Source: an uncultured Candidatus Saccharibacteria bacterium (lineage in GTDB: Bacteria; Patescibacteriota; Saccharimonadia; Saccharimonadales; Saccharimonadaceae). From it: DNA of 64,000 bases. The notes beneath the pieces were generated by a model that saw only the letters and a program-made list of their open reading frames with translations, was not told the DNA's origin and made no database searches. The position numbers and the translations under genes were made by a program. The stretch is from contig CAMPEU010000001.1 of assembly GCA_946804195.1 (NCBI GenBank), positions 40,192 to 104,191 on the forward strand, given 5' to 3'. Below, in pieces: positions 52,539 through 61,328 of this stretch (position 1 is its first letter; every line of letters starts with the position of its first letter).

Positions 52539-52573
52539 AAATATTAATAGAGTGTATAAAAAGGAAAATAAAC

Positions 52574-52891
52574 ATGCAAGATTACGTCACAAAACAAATG
52601 CTCACCGACCTAGGTATCAATGTCCCCAATGAAGATGCCGAATCACTACTCACCCACCTCAATGAAAAGATTGAAGAGATGATTGGTACAGAAATTACAG
52701 ATGCTCTTGATGACACACAACTAGAAGAACTCATAAAACTACAAGATGATGGTAGTGATGACGAAATTGGTGAATGGATTGCCAAGCATGTACCCGACTA
52801 CCAGGAAATCGTTCAAGACAATATCGATATCGCCCTGGGCGAAATGGTCGATAAAGCCGACAACATCAACGAATCTGTCAAAGACGAGTAA
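52574..52891 (+). CDS. DUF5663-like small acidic protein
   Basis: A 105-residue acidic helical protein (MQDYVTKQMLTDLGI...; QLEELIKLQDDGSDDEIGEWIAKHVPDY) resembling the DUF5663 family seen in Saccharibacteria and other Patescibacteria; function unknown. AAGGAAAATAAAC precedes the ATG. Its charge is opposite to the basic C-terminal half of the protein encoded just upstream, so direct binding between the two is possible but untested. Confidence 0.75.
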   Translation: MQDYVTKQMLTDLGINVPNEDAESLLTHLNEKIEEMIGTEITDALDDTQLEELIKLQDDGSDDEIGEWIAKHVPDYQEIVQDNIDIALGEMVDKADNINESVKDE

Positions 52892-52909
52892 GTCACCCAT
52901 TGAATCAAT

Positions 52910-52936
52910 AATAGCCCGCGATGCGGGCTATTATTT
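52910..52936 (+). terminator. Terminator of the 51447-52891 unit
   Basis: AATAGCCCGC (52910-52919) and GCGGGCTATT (52923-52932) form a perfect 10-bp stem with a GAT loop, followed by ATTTTG. Confidence 0.85.
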
Positions 52937-52966
52937 TGTACAAGCGAAAAGTTACTCAGATGAATA

Positions 52967-53665
52967 TTATGCGTTTATAAGTCGTTCGAGTTCACGTACG
53001 ACATTACCTAGTTTACGATGAAAGACAGATCCGTCCTGTGTCCGTACAGTATCACATAACTCATCGATCATGCCGTATACGGCTTCTACGTTCTCGTTTG
53101 TTGGCAATAGAACCAAAGCTTCTCGTAGTCCCGCTTGAACGCGACGTATATATTCGTAATCAGGATGTCGTTGATTATTCACCGGCATATCCTCTGCGAT
53201 CCCATTAATTTTGTCGAGTACATTAACGTAACCGTTACCTTGACCGAGCTCTACATCAACAAAAATTGGAATTGGCTCGGTACGATCATCTTTACCCAAC
53301 GCTTCTAACTGCGCATCGCGCTCTGTTCGATATATATCAACAGACGATGATTCCCGGCTAGGCCCAACTATTTTTGGAATCCGAAAGTGCTCGGTAGTAT
53401 TATCGCGTGGTGATGGTGCAGAAAAATAACGTTTCCCTTCTTTTATACCACCCATCACTCGATCAACAGCGGTCGTTCCTGTACTCTTTATGAGTCGTTG
53501 GCGTGTTTTTTCCCACTGTGCTACTTCATCGATAGACATCCTGCCACTCTCGACGGCTTCTGTAATTTGCTGGATTTCACGATCACTAAACATTGTCTGA
53601 TTAGCCAGACTACCAGGCATCTTGATTTTTGATTCTGATTCGCTCGTATGATTTCGTTCTGTCAT
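52967..53665 (-). CDS. Hypothetical soluble protein
   Basis: A 232-residue protein with no signal peptide or membrane segment. An N-terminal polar region precedes a helical segment (MFSDREIQQITEAVESGRMSIDEVAQWEKTRQRLI); a C-terminal region (about 130-232) is helical and regular (YEYIRRVQAGLREALVLLPTNENVEAVYGMIDELCD). No family recognised. TATAAT ends 6 nt before the ATG, so it is transcribed from its own leaderless-type promoter. Confidence 0.65.
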   Translation of the reverse strand: MTERNHTSESESKIKMPGSLANQTMFSDREIQQITEAVESGRMSIDEVAQWEKTRQRLIKSTGTTAVDRVMGGIKEGKRYFSAPSPRDNTTEHFRIPKIVGPSRESSSVDIYRTERDAQLEALGKDDRTEPIPIFVDVELGQGNGYVNVLDKINGIAEDMPVNNQRHPDYEYIRRVQAGLREALVLLPTNENVEAVYGMIDELCDTVRTQDGSVFHRKLGNVVRELERLINA

Positions 53666-53671
53666 ACCTTT

Positions 53672-53677
53672 ATTATA
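53672..53677 (-). promoter_or_regulatory. -10 box of the 53.0-53.7 kb hypothetical gene
   Basis: Minus-strand TATAAT followed by AAAGGT (6 nt) and the ATG at 53665. Confidence 0.6.
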
Positions 53678-53718
53678 GCATAAGCGTTGTAAAAAGTAAA
53701 GTATTCTAAAGGGTTAAG

Positions 53719-54603
53719 CTATAGAACAGCGCTATTTTTTAGTATCTCTGCGTGATGAGCGGCAAGTTTTTTGGTAATTGGATTCGCGCCAGTAATTTTG
53801 CGACCGTCAATTTCGCAAACACTAGCCAAAAATGCCGAGGTGCCACAAATAAATACCTCATCAGCAATATATAACTCCGATAGATCCACCATTCGCTCCT
53901 GAACAGGTATACCCTCTTTCTCTGCGAATTCCAAAATAGCACGTCGATTAATGCCTTCCAGTAGATCACTACTGGTGTCAGGTGTAATCAACACACCATC
54001 ACGAACCATAAAGATATTTGCAGCAGCCAACTCACAAACGTGACCCGCTTGATCTAAGAATATGCAATCATCATAGCCAGCGTCCAATGCATCTTGATGC
54101 GCTAAAACTGAATTAACATACGCACCATTTACCTTAGCGCGTGAAGGAATACTGTTATCCGGAACACGTCGCCATTGGCTGGTTTTCAAACGTACATCAC
54201 TTGATTTGTGTATCGATACCGCCTTGTACATAAATGCGCTCAGTTGAGTATGAACATCCCTCGTGCGCGTGCCAGGCACCAAGGCATCCGCATGCAAAGT
54301 TGCTCGGACAAATGAAGGTTCTTTGGGGCCGTTTGCGTGAATCAAACCCTTGACGATAACACTAAATGCATCATACGTCAGATGATCTGGCCACTCTAAT
54401 CCTATAATCTTTGCCGATGAACGTAGGCGCTTATAATGCTCTTCTAAGCGAAATACCCGATAATCTTTGTCATCAGGCACTACATAGAACACAGTATAGA
54501 CACTCAAACCATACAATACTGCCGAGCTCGCAATTGATAAATTCGCGGACTCAAACGGTACCACCGTACCGTTTAGGTATGCGTGTTTGTATATCTTGGC
54601 CAT
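53719..54603 (-). CDS. Class IV aminotransferase (branched-chain amino acid aminotransferase type)
   Basis: A 294-residue PLP enzyme of fold type IV. K157 in SRAKVNGAYVNS binds PLP; CELAAANIFMVRDG (E191) and the GINRRAILEFAEKEG region complete the site. It resembles IlvE, D-amino-acid transaminase and aminodeoxychorismate lyase; the length and RVPDNSIPSRAK pattern favour IlvE, but in a reduced genome the physiological substrate is uncertain. It follows lysS by 10 nt with GAGGG before the ATG, so the two are cotranscribed. Confidence 0.85.
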   Translation of the reverse strand: MAKIYKHAYLNGTVVPFESANLSIASSAVLYGLSVYTVFYVVPDDKDYRVFRLEEHYKRLRSSAKIIGLEWPDHLTYDAFSVIVKGLIHANGPKEPSFVRATLHADALVPGTRTRDVHTQLSAFMYKAVSIHKSSDVRLKTSQWRRVPDNSIPSRAKVNGAYVNSVLAHQDALDAGYDDCIFLDQAGHVCELAAANIFMVRDGVLITPDTSSDLLEGINRRAILEFAEKEGIPVQERMVDLSELYIADEVFICGTSAFLASVCEIDGRKITGANPITKKLAAHHAEILKNSAVL

Positions 54604-54613
54604 TTTTATTCCC

Positions 54614-56128
54614 TCAAGTTAGATTGATATCTGGATAAATTGACTTCGTTGTTTCATCAAGCTCGTGCCGAAGTGCCGGAAATGGTACACCCTCTCGTGC
54701 GCTTAGCCTCTCAAGTGACCAAAAAACTCGTTCCGAAAAGCCCAAACCACATGCTGGCGGCATTGCGTATTCGAGCGCTTCAACATAATCTATGTCCATC
54801 ATCTGTGCCTCATCATCACCCTCGTCACGCAATTTTTGTTGTTCCAAAAAGCGATTGTACTGATCGACAGGATCATTCAGTTCAGAAAATGCCTTACACA
54901 TCTCGCTACCACCAAATACCAAATTAAACTGTTCCGTTAGTTGTGGATTCTCTGGTTGTACTTTGGCAAGAGGCTGCATGAATGTCGGGATATCAACCAA
55001 AAAGACCGGACCTGCAATCGTCTTGCGATGCTTTTTCCATAGCTTGTCCAGACTCCTCTGACGATTATCTTGTTTTTCTACCTCGAGGCCATGTTCTTTG
55101 AGCTTGCCAGCGATATCGTCTATCGTGGAGTCAAACACATCAATGCCAAATTCATTTTTCAAAACCTCTACAAAACTAATACGAGAAAAATGCTCACCAT
55201 CAGAACCAAAATCAACCGTTTTGCCATCAGCCAGTGTGAATTGGCGCTTACCCCACGTCTTGTCAACGATGTGGCGAATCATTTCCTCGGTCAAAGCCAT
55301 ACCCTTCTCCCAATCGGAATATGCCCAATACCATTCCATAGCAACGTGCTCGGGTAAATGTTCCTCGCTGTAATTTTCATTTCGAAAACGTGGACCAATA
55401 TCATAAACCTTTTCATATCCAGCGACCAACAAACGTTTGAGCGGTAGCTCGTGACTGATTCGCAAGTAAAAATCTTGATCAAGCGCATTCATATGCGTCA
55501 TAAAAGGTGTCGCATCGGCGCCCCCAGCGGTTGTCTCGAGAACAGGTATATTCACTTCTAAAAAGTCACGTTCGTTCAAAAAGTCACGCGTCGCCTGCCA
55601 GAAAGCGCTACGTCGAACGAAACGCTCTCGTACCTCGATATTCACATTCATGTCAACATAACGACGGCGAAGCCGTTGCTCTTTATCGCTTAGTTCCGTC
55701 GGTATTGGTCGCAAACTCTTTGTGAGTAAACGAAGTGTTCGGACGCCAACCGATATTTCGCCAGTCTTTGTTTTGAGTACCTCACCCGTTGCTTCGACAA
55801 AATCACCAGTATCCAATAGAGGTAATTGTTCCATGCCGACAACACTGTTCTTGGCGTCCATAGGTGCAACATCGGGTGCATGCAAAAATAACTGCACCTG
55901 CCCGCTCTGATCGCGAACAACGATAAAAGCTAACTTACCGAACTTGCGAAGTCCCATAATCCGTCCAGTAATCGTTACTGTCTGTCCTTGCAAGTCGTCA
56001 AATCTCTGCGTGACATCGTTCGCATTATGCGTACGGTGTGACTCAGCCGGATACGGATTGATACCAAGCTCTTTTAACTCGTCTAGTTTCCGTAACCGTT
56101 CATCACGATAGTCCTGAAGTGTTGCCAT
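54614..56128 (-). CDS. lysS: Lysyl-tRNA synthetase, class II
   Basis: From ATG 56128 the protein has 504 residues. N-terminal OB anticodon-binding domain (VTITGRIMGLRKFGKLAFIVVRDQSGQVQLF), then motif 2-type FRNENYSEEHLPEHVAMEWYWAYSD and a C-terminal GLGFSERVFWSLERL at the motif 3 position, where the Arg of GxGxxxR is retained although the wording differs from E. coli. Charges tRNA-Lys. TATAAT lies 8 nt before the ATG. greA, which commonly precedes lysS, is separated from it here by an oppositely oriented gene. Confidence 0.94.
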   Translation of the reverse strand: MATLQDYRDERLRKLDELKELGINPYPAESHRTHNANDVTQRFDDLQGQTVTITGRIMGLRKFGKLAFIVVRDQSGQVQLFLHAPDVAPMDAKNSVVGMEQLPLLDTGDFVEATGEVLKTKTGEISVGVRTLRLLTKSLRPIPTELSDKEQRLRRRYVDMNVNIEVRERFVRRSAFWQATRDFLNERDFLEVNIPVLETTAGGADATPFMTHMNALDQDFYLRISHELPLKRLLVAGYEKVYDIGPRFRNENYSEEHLPEHVAMEWYWAYSDWEKGMALTEEMIRHIVDKTWGKRQFTLADGKTVDFGSDGEHFSRISFVEVLKNEFGIDVFDSTIDDIAGKLKEHGLEVEKQDNRQRSLDKLWKKHRKTIAGPVFLVDIPTFMQPLAKVQPENPQLTEQFNLVFGGSEMCKAFSELNDPVDQYNRFLEQQKLRDEGDDEAQMMDIDYVEALEYAMPPACGLGFSERVFWSLERLSAREGVPFPALRHELDETTKSIYPDINLT

Positions 56129-56185
56129 ATACAAAAATTATACACTATCAGAGGTATTTTATGTATGCTGAAAAGCATAAGGGTA

Positions 56186-56214
56186 TTGCAATTTTTTATA
56201 TAACGTGCTATAAT
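56186..56214 (+). promoter_or_regulatory. Promoter of the hypothetical gene at 56245
   Basis: TTGCAA (56186-56191) and TATAAT (56209-56214), spacer 17 bp, followed by an A-rich leader (AAACGGAA...AACAAAAAA) before the ATG. Confidence 0.75.
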
Positions 56215-56244
56215 TTTGCCATAAACGGAATTTAAAACAAAAAA

Positions 56245-57036
56245 ATGAAAACCGAAAAAGCACCACAAGAATCTCCACTAGAATCAACTGCCGCAGCTGT
56301 ATTTAACCCCTTCGAAGACGATGACGATCTAGCGCTACCGACACCAATAGAAGTAATGGACCTACACGATGTTAATCACCTCGTTGATGCATCCCTTCTC
56401 TACTTACATAACCCCAACAACACCGACGAGGACCAACGAGAATTTCACAAAAAGCAACTACTCGACTCCGCAACAGAACTTGCGAGTCACGTCCTATCAA
56501 AAAAATCTTGCGAAGAACTCAACATACAAGCGAAAATCTTGGATAATCAAAGCTTTAATCACCCCCCTATCCGAGAAGATGTTTTTCGCCTATCAGCCGC
56601 TGCCGAAATGTTACATAGCGACTCACTGAAAAAAGCATATGAAGCCGCAATACAAGAATTACCGAATCACCTGAGTATTGTTAAGCGTCGCAGTGAACGC
56701 GCGCTCGGACTCATTAGTTCTGGCCGAAGCGACTCATTCTTTCATGCATACGCCGAGGTTGAGCTCATGGACCATGGTAATGATACTGAGGGCCGTGAAG
56801 TTATGGCAAGCCATGCAAAGCGTTTCGTCGATGACGGTACTATCGACGAAGATACAGATTATAACAAGCTAGACATTAACGATGAAAAGCTGGAGCGTTT
56901 AGTTACTCCGGTCCCAACAAGTTTTGACGGTGAATATGGCACACACGACGAGCCTCGTGTCGAGTTCTACTTCAACAAAAAGAAGGCTGGACAAAGCGCC
57001 ATCAATGCAGTGAACAGAAAAAATACTTCTCGTTAA
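56245..57036 (+). CDS. Hypothetical soluble acidic protein
   Basis: A 263-residue protein, acidic and helical, with NPFEDDDDLALPTP near the N-terminus and a C-terminal YFNKKKAGQSAINAVN segment. No signal peptide, membrane helix or known domain. It has a strong promoter and a leader similar to that of the gene at 51447. It is inserted between greA and lysS on the opposite strand and overlaps the greA 3' end by 4 bp. Confidence 0.65.
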   Translation: MKTEKAPQESPLESTAAAVFNPFEDDDDLALPTPIEVMDLHDVNHLVDASLLYLHNPNNTDEDQREFHKKQLLDSATELASHVLSKKSCEELNIQAKILDNQSFNHPPIREDVFRLSAAAEMLHSDSLKKAYEAAIQELPNHLSIVKRRSERALGLISSGRSDSFFHAYAEVELMDHGNDTEGREVMASHAKRFVDDGTIDEDTDYNKLDINDEKLERLVTPVPTSFDGEYGTHDEPRVEFYFNKKKAGQSAINAVNRKNTSR

Positions 57037-57488
57037 CCGACTTTGACAACTTCGTACTTAATATCACCCTTTGGAGTGCTGATAACAACACTGTCACCAA
57101 CCTTTTTACCCATTACCGCTACGCCCATTGGCGACTTATCACTAATCTTACCCGCCATAGGATCAGCCTCGACAGGACCAACCAAATGGTACTCTACTGT
57201 CTTGCTGCCTGTCTTTAATTCAATTTTACTGCCCAGCTTTACCTTACTACTCTTGGTCGCAGAAATAATTGTTGCATTCAGATGGATGTCCTCAATTTCG
57301 GCAATTCGGCTCTCAACAAGCCCCTGCTCTTCACGCGCAGAATCATATTCGGCATTCTCGCTCAGGTCACCATATCCACGAGCATCAGCAATTTTATCAG
57401 CAATAGCACCTCGACGACCCTTTAATTCACCAAGCTCATTTTCGAGCTCTTTTTTACCGGTGTCCGTGATTTGAAATAATTTCTTCAT
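57033..57488 (-). CDS. greA: Transcription elongation factor GreA
   Basis: 151 residues from the ATG at 57488 (AAGGA 5 nt upstream; the longer frame would begin inside the proS terminator). The N-terminal coiled coil (TDTGKKELENELGELKGRRGAIADKIADARGYGDLSENAEYDSAREEQ) carries the catalytic acidic tip DLSENAEY; the C-terminal FKBP-like domain has YHLVGPVEADPMAGKISDKSPMGVAVMGK. It rescues backtracked RNA polymerase by stimulating transcript cleavage. Confidence 0.95.
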   Translation of the reverse strand: MKKLFQITDTGKKELENELGELKGRRGAIADKIADARGYGDLSENAEYDSAREEQGLVESRIAEIEDIHLNATIISATKSSKVKLGSKIELKTGSKTVEYHLVGPVEADPMAGKISDKSPMGVAVMGKKVGDSVVISTPKGDIKYEVVKVG

Positions 57489-57510
57489 ATTTATCCTTAT
57501 CCTTGATTTC

Positions 57511-57535
57511 AAAAAGTGCTGGTTGTTTTCAGCAC
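57511..57535 (-). terminator. Terminator between proS and greA
   Basis: GTGCTG (57516-57521) and CAGCAC (57530-57535) form a stem with an 8-nt loop; on the minus strand TTTTT (57511-57515) follows. It lies 18 nt after proS. Confidence 0.75.
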
Positions 57536-57553
57536 AGTCCCTCCCTTATTTAA

Positions 57554-58801
57554 TTACCCCAGTTTAGCAAACAGCTCAGAACGTGTCAATTCAGTTGTTT
57601 CACCGCTATTCCTAGGGGTAAATTCATATTTTTCTGCCTCAATCAAACGATCACTGACTGTGATGCGATATGGTATCCCCATTAGTTCGCTATCTGCGAA
57701 TTTTGCACCAGGTCGCTCATCACGATCATCATAAAGCACTTCGATTCCGCTCGCCTTTAAATCCTCATAAAGCTCATCGGCGTGACGAATTGCATCATCT
57801 CCACCTATGCGTACCAGATATACGCGTGCTGGTGCGACAGCCTCTGGCCACACTAAGCCCTTGTCATCACTAAATAACTCAGCAACCACTCCCATGAGGC
57901 GACTCACCCCTATGCCGTAGCAGCCCATGATAATCGAACGACGCTCGCCCTGTTCGTTTACGTAATAAACATCGAGTGCATCAGTATATTTTGATTCTAA
58001 ATGAAAAGTATTACCAACCTCGACACCACGTTTTTCAACTAATTCACCCCTGTTTAAACCAAGTTTTGCTAGATTATCATCAGTCATGATCTCTTCGTTA
58101 ATGGCGATTTTTTTTGTCTCATCAACAAAAATCTTATCCTCGCCAACATCACTCAATGTTTGAAACTCGTCGCTGAACCTTGGGGTAAAAATACCGCCAT
58201 CCGCATATGTGCGATACGTTCGATCGCCTATGCCTAGACGCTCATATACCTTGTGATATGCCTCAACCGCACGTTCGTACATTTGCTCATGCTCTTCTTG
58301 TGAACGAGCAAAGCTATACATGTCTTTCATCAAAAACTCGCGACCACGTAACAACCCACTTTTTGCGCGTAGTTCATTGCGAAACTTGTTAGCGATTTGA
58401 TAGGTAAAAAACGGCAAATCCTTGTACGAATGAACGTAATTCCCAGAGGCATCAACGATTGGCTCTTCATGAGTCAAGCCAACACCTAGCTCGGCCCCAC
58501 TCGCAAGCTTTGTCTTGAACCAGTTATCAACCTTTGCATCATCCCAGCGATCCGTCTTTTCCCAAATGTCTCGTGGTTGCAATGTCGTCATTAATACTTC
58601 TTGCCCGCCGACCGTATTCATCTCTTCGCGGACAATATTTTTGATTTTTTCCAGAACGCGCAAACCGAGTGGCATGTACGCATAAACACCAGCCATCTCC
58701 TTGTGAATAAAACCCGCTTGAATCAAAAGTTGAGCGTTCCTGGCCGTCTCATCAGCGGGGACGTTTTTTGTCGTCTTTGTAAATAAATGACTGAGTCGCA
58801 T
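57554..58801 (-). CDS. proS: Prolyl-tRNA synthetase, short form
   Basis: A 415-residue class II synthetase. Motif 1 region GVYAYMPLGLRVLEKI, motif 2 FRNELRAKSGLLRGREFLMKDMYSF and motif 3 MGCYGIGVSRLMG are followed by a compact anticodon-binding domain (VYLVRIGGDD...). The INS editing domain that lies between motifs 2 and 3 in standard bacterial ProRS (about 570 residues) is missing, so post-transfer editing of Ala-tRNA-Pro must be done in trans or not at all. Cotranscribed with upstream CPBP and rseP genes. Confidence 0.95.
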   Translation of the reverse strand: MRLSHLFTKTTKNVPADETARNAQLLIQAGFIHKEMAGVYAYMPLGLRVLEKIKNIVREEMNTVGGQEVLMTTLQPRDIWEKTDRWDDAKVDNWFKTKLASGAELGVGLTHEEPIVDASGNYVHSYKDLPFFTYQIANKFRNELRAKSGLLRGREFLMKDMYSFARSQEEHEQMYERAVEAYHKVYERLGIGDRTYRTYADGGIFTPRFSDEFQTLSDVGEDKIFVDETKKIAINEEIMTDDNLAKLGLNRGELVEKRGVEVGNTFHLESKYTDALDVYYVNEQGERRSIIMGCYGIGVSRLMGVVAELFSDDKGLVWPEAVAPARVYLVRIGGDDAIRHADELYEDLKASGIEVLYDDRDERPGAKFADSELMGIPYRITVSDRLIEAEKYEFTPRNSGETTELTRSELFAKLG

Positions 58802-58807
58802 ATCGTC

Positions 58808-59611
58808 TTAACCTCCAATGATAAATGGACTAATTAGTATAAAATACGCAACGGCATTCTTCATGCTGTGTACCAGTATGCCTGCCCATATATTCCCAGT
58901 GATGCTACGTAAGCCACACAAAAACATACTCAAAACAAACACATCGATCGCGACATTCCACTGCAGATGAACAAGTCCAAATAATAAACTCGTTGCGACA
59001 GCGGCCCATAGTGCCGGTACGTATGCCTTCAGTTTACCATATAGATATCCCCGAAAAAGTATCTCTTCGGCGAGCGGAGCAATAACAACAAGCGCCAAAA
59101 ACGTCAAAACATTATCAAACTGCGAACCAAACAGGCTAAAGCCGACATCCTGTGTCTCATTTGCAGAAAAACCTGGGAACCACGCAGCAATCAAAGCCGT
59201 GACGATCGTGACCGTCACTATATAGGCAATAAACGCTACGGGCGCAAGGCCAATATCAGTCCACGACATTAATCGCGCTAGGCCAACATCCTGTAGGCTT
59301 GTTACTTTGTGTTTAAACAAATAAGGTACGCCAGCAGCGATGATAAGCGAAAAGATATATACCATGGCCGTTACAACAAGCTGATAAGCCGTAGGACTCA
59401 AATACTGTTCGGGTGATATATGCATCCATTCGAGTAACGATGAAATTGCAGATGTTGCAAGAATACTCACGAGGAATGCGAACAACACCCACGCAGGAAG
59501 ATACGCTAAATACGACCATTGTGCTGGGCGTTTTTTGCTATCTTTAGAATGACGTTGTTTCCCGCGCAGTTTCTTGATGAAAGGCGACCTATCTAATAAT
59601 TTTTCCAACAT
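58808..59611 (-). CDS. CPBP-family intramembrane metalloprotease
   Basis: A 267-residue polytopic protein. The conserved EEILFRG (E182, E183, R187) and FGLVHLQWN (H215) with a third motif near NIWAGILVHSMKN form the CAAX protease/Abi active site in the membrane. Such enzymes process prenylated proteins in eukaryotes, and peptides or regulators in bacteria. It starts within the last codons of rseP (23-nt overlap) and precedes proS by 6 nt. Substrate unknown. Confidence 0.9.
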   Translation of the reverse strand: MLEKLLDRSPFIKKLRGKQRHSKDSKKRPAQWSYLAYLPAWVLFAFLVSILATSAISSLLEWMHISPEQYLSPTAYQLVVTAMVYIFSLIIAAGVPYLFKHKVTSLQDVGLARLMSWTDIGLAPVAFIAYIVTVTIVTALIAAWFPGFSANETQDVGFSLFGSQFDNVLTFLALVVIAPLAEEILFRGYLYGKLKAYVPALWAAVATSLLFGLVHLQWNVAIDVFVLSMFLCGLRSITGNIWAGILVHSMKNAVAYFILISPFIIGG

Positions 59612-60728
59612 CCGCCACCGTCACAAGCACTACTAGTGCCATTAATATCAAGAATCCTGTTGCCTGAATCTTTTCTTCACGTTCCTTGGTTAACTTTTTC
59701 TTGAAAACTCTAAAGATAGTCATCGTAAACCAACGGCCACCATCCAATGCGGGTATAGGCAATACATTCATAACGGCAAGGGCGATGGATATAACAGAAA
59801 TAAGCATTACAAGCGTCGTGAGACCCGCTTGTTGTGCTGCGGGGAAAATAACTCCCAATATGCCAACCGGACCGGCGACACTGTCACCTGCTGCGGCAAC
59901 TTCATCACTACCCGCTTTGCGCTGTTCATCATTGCCTACGAGCTGTAATGCAACACCATTCACTAGATTACCGACCAAGCCACCAATACCCTTGAGCGTT
60001 TCCCAGGTCAGCTGACCTGCAGTACCAACGCCGACGATCGGTGCCGACCATGTTGAACGAGTCTGCGTAGGTTGCACGATACTTGCACCAAATAAGGTCT
60101 TGCCCTCATCCTTTAGCTTTACGTCCGTCGTAGCCTCACTACCATCACGCTTATATACGACCTCGACTTCTTGGCCCTTGTACTCACGCGTAAGGTCGAT
60201 AAATGCCTGAGTCGTCTTCACCTCTTGTCCAGCAAATCGCAGTATTGTATCGCGTGATTGCAATCCCGCCTGAGCAGCTGGAAAATCCGCACTAAGTGCA
60301 CCAAGTTGTACGGGCTGATAGTAGGTCTTTGTATCGCCTTCTACTGAAAACTGATTCGAAATCATTTGAGGTAAACCCGTAACAGCCAAAACAGTCAAAA
60401 GCACGGCCGCCGTTAGCCAGTTAATAAACACACCGGCAAGCAATATCTTGGTTTTGACCCAATAATTAGCCGCACCGTAATCACCTTTTTTATCAGCTTC
60501 GTCGTATTCTCCTTGTAGTTTGACGAATCCGCCCAGCGGTAGCCAGTTAATACTCAAGAGAATCTTATTTTTTAATTTTTTGCTCCAAGCTCGCGGAGGA
60601 AAACCAATACCAAATTCTTCGACAACAACATCATTACGTCTGGCAGAGATTGCATGACCTAGCTCGTGGACAACGACCAAAAACGTTAGCGCAAGCAGTC
60701 CTACGATCACGCCAAACACTATTTCCAT
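59589..60728 (-). CDS. rseP: Site-2 protease RseP (M50 family)
   Basis: A 379-residue intramembrane zinc protease. HELGH (H21-H25) lies in the first helix; one PDZ domain occupies about 130-200 (AGLQSRDTILRFAGQEV); the third zinc-ligand motif NVLPIPALDGGRW is near 335. Four membrane helices. It cleaves membrane-tethered anti-sigma factors or remnant signal peptides. It follows frr by 1 nt, as in the common frr-(uppS-cdsA)-rseP-proS order, but uppS and cdsA are absent. Confidence 0.94.
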   Translation of the reverse strand: MEIVFGVIVGLLALTFLVVVHELGHAISARRNDVVVEEFGIGFPPRAWSKKLKNKILLSINWLPLGGFVKLQGEYDEADKKGDYGAANYWVKTKILLAGVFINWLTAAVLLTVLAVTGLPQMISNQFSVEGDTKTYYQPVQLGALSADFPAAQAGLQSRDTILRFAGQEVKTTQAFIDLTREYKGQEVEVVYKRDGSEATTDVKLKDEGKTLFGASIVQPTQTRSTWSAPIVGVGTAGQLTWETLKGIGGLVGNLVNGVALQLVGNDEQRKAGSDEVAAAGDSVAGPVGILGVIFPAAQQAGLTTLVMLISVISIALAVMNVLPIPALDGGRWFTMTIFRVFKKKLTKEREEKIQATGFLILMALVVLVTVADVGKIIR

Positions 60729-60729
60729 A

Positions 60730-61284
60730 CTAAACCTTCAACACGTCCTGTTCTTTGGTTTTAAACGCTGCATCAATCTTTTCCTGGTAATCAGAAACGA
60801 GCTTATCGATTGCTTTCTCAACCGCCTTCACATCATCTTCGGTGAGTTCCTTGCTCTCTTTTTTGCGCTTTGCTTCGTGCAACGCATCTTGCCGTGCTCC
60901 ACGCAAACCTATACGAGCTTCTTCTACTTTTTCACCTAGTTGTTTCACTAATTGGCGACGACGTTCTTCGGTCAGCGCTGGCACAGGTATGCGAACAATA
61001 CGGCCATCATCAGATGGATTAAATCCTAGTGATTGATCATTACGAATAGAAGTCGAAATAGCATCAATATTCGCTGGATCAAACGGTGTAATCTGTAGTA
61101 GTTGAGGTTCGGGGCATGTAACATTAGCGACTTGATTAAGTGGCATGATCGAACCGTATGCCTCAACCTTCACGTCATCCAGCATGCTAGGTTGCGCACG
61201 GCCCGTTTGGACCTTACGAAGCTCACTCTCGAAATGCTCAAGTGTGGCTTCCATCTTTAATTCATAAGTATCCGTATCAAACAT
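60730..61284 (-). CDS. frr: Ribosome recycling factor
   Basis: A 184-residue two-domain protein that splits post-termination ribosomes together with EF-G. LEHFESELRKVQTGRAQPSMLDDVKVEAYGSIMPLNQVANVTCPEPQLLQITPFDP and IRIPVPALTEERRRQLVKQLGEKVEEARIGLRGAR are typical (three-helix bundle plus beta domain). A possible -10 box lies in the AT-rich region before the ATG. First gene of the frr-rseP-CPBP-proS unit. Confidence 0.97.
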   Translation of the reverse strand: MFDTDTYELKMEATLEHFESELRKVQTGRAQPSMLDDVKVEAYGSIMPLNQVANVTCPEPQLLQITPFDPANIDAISTSIRNDQSLGFNPSDDGRIVRIPVPALTEERRRQLVKQLGEKVEEARIGLRGARQDALHEAKRKKESKELTEDDVKAVEKAIDKLVSDYQEKIDAAFKTKEQDVLKV

Positions 61285-61328
61285 ATCTTCATATATAGTA
61301 GCATGGAATGTTGATCAATTCGGTGGAA

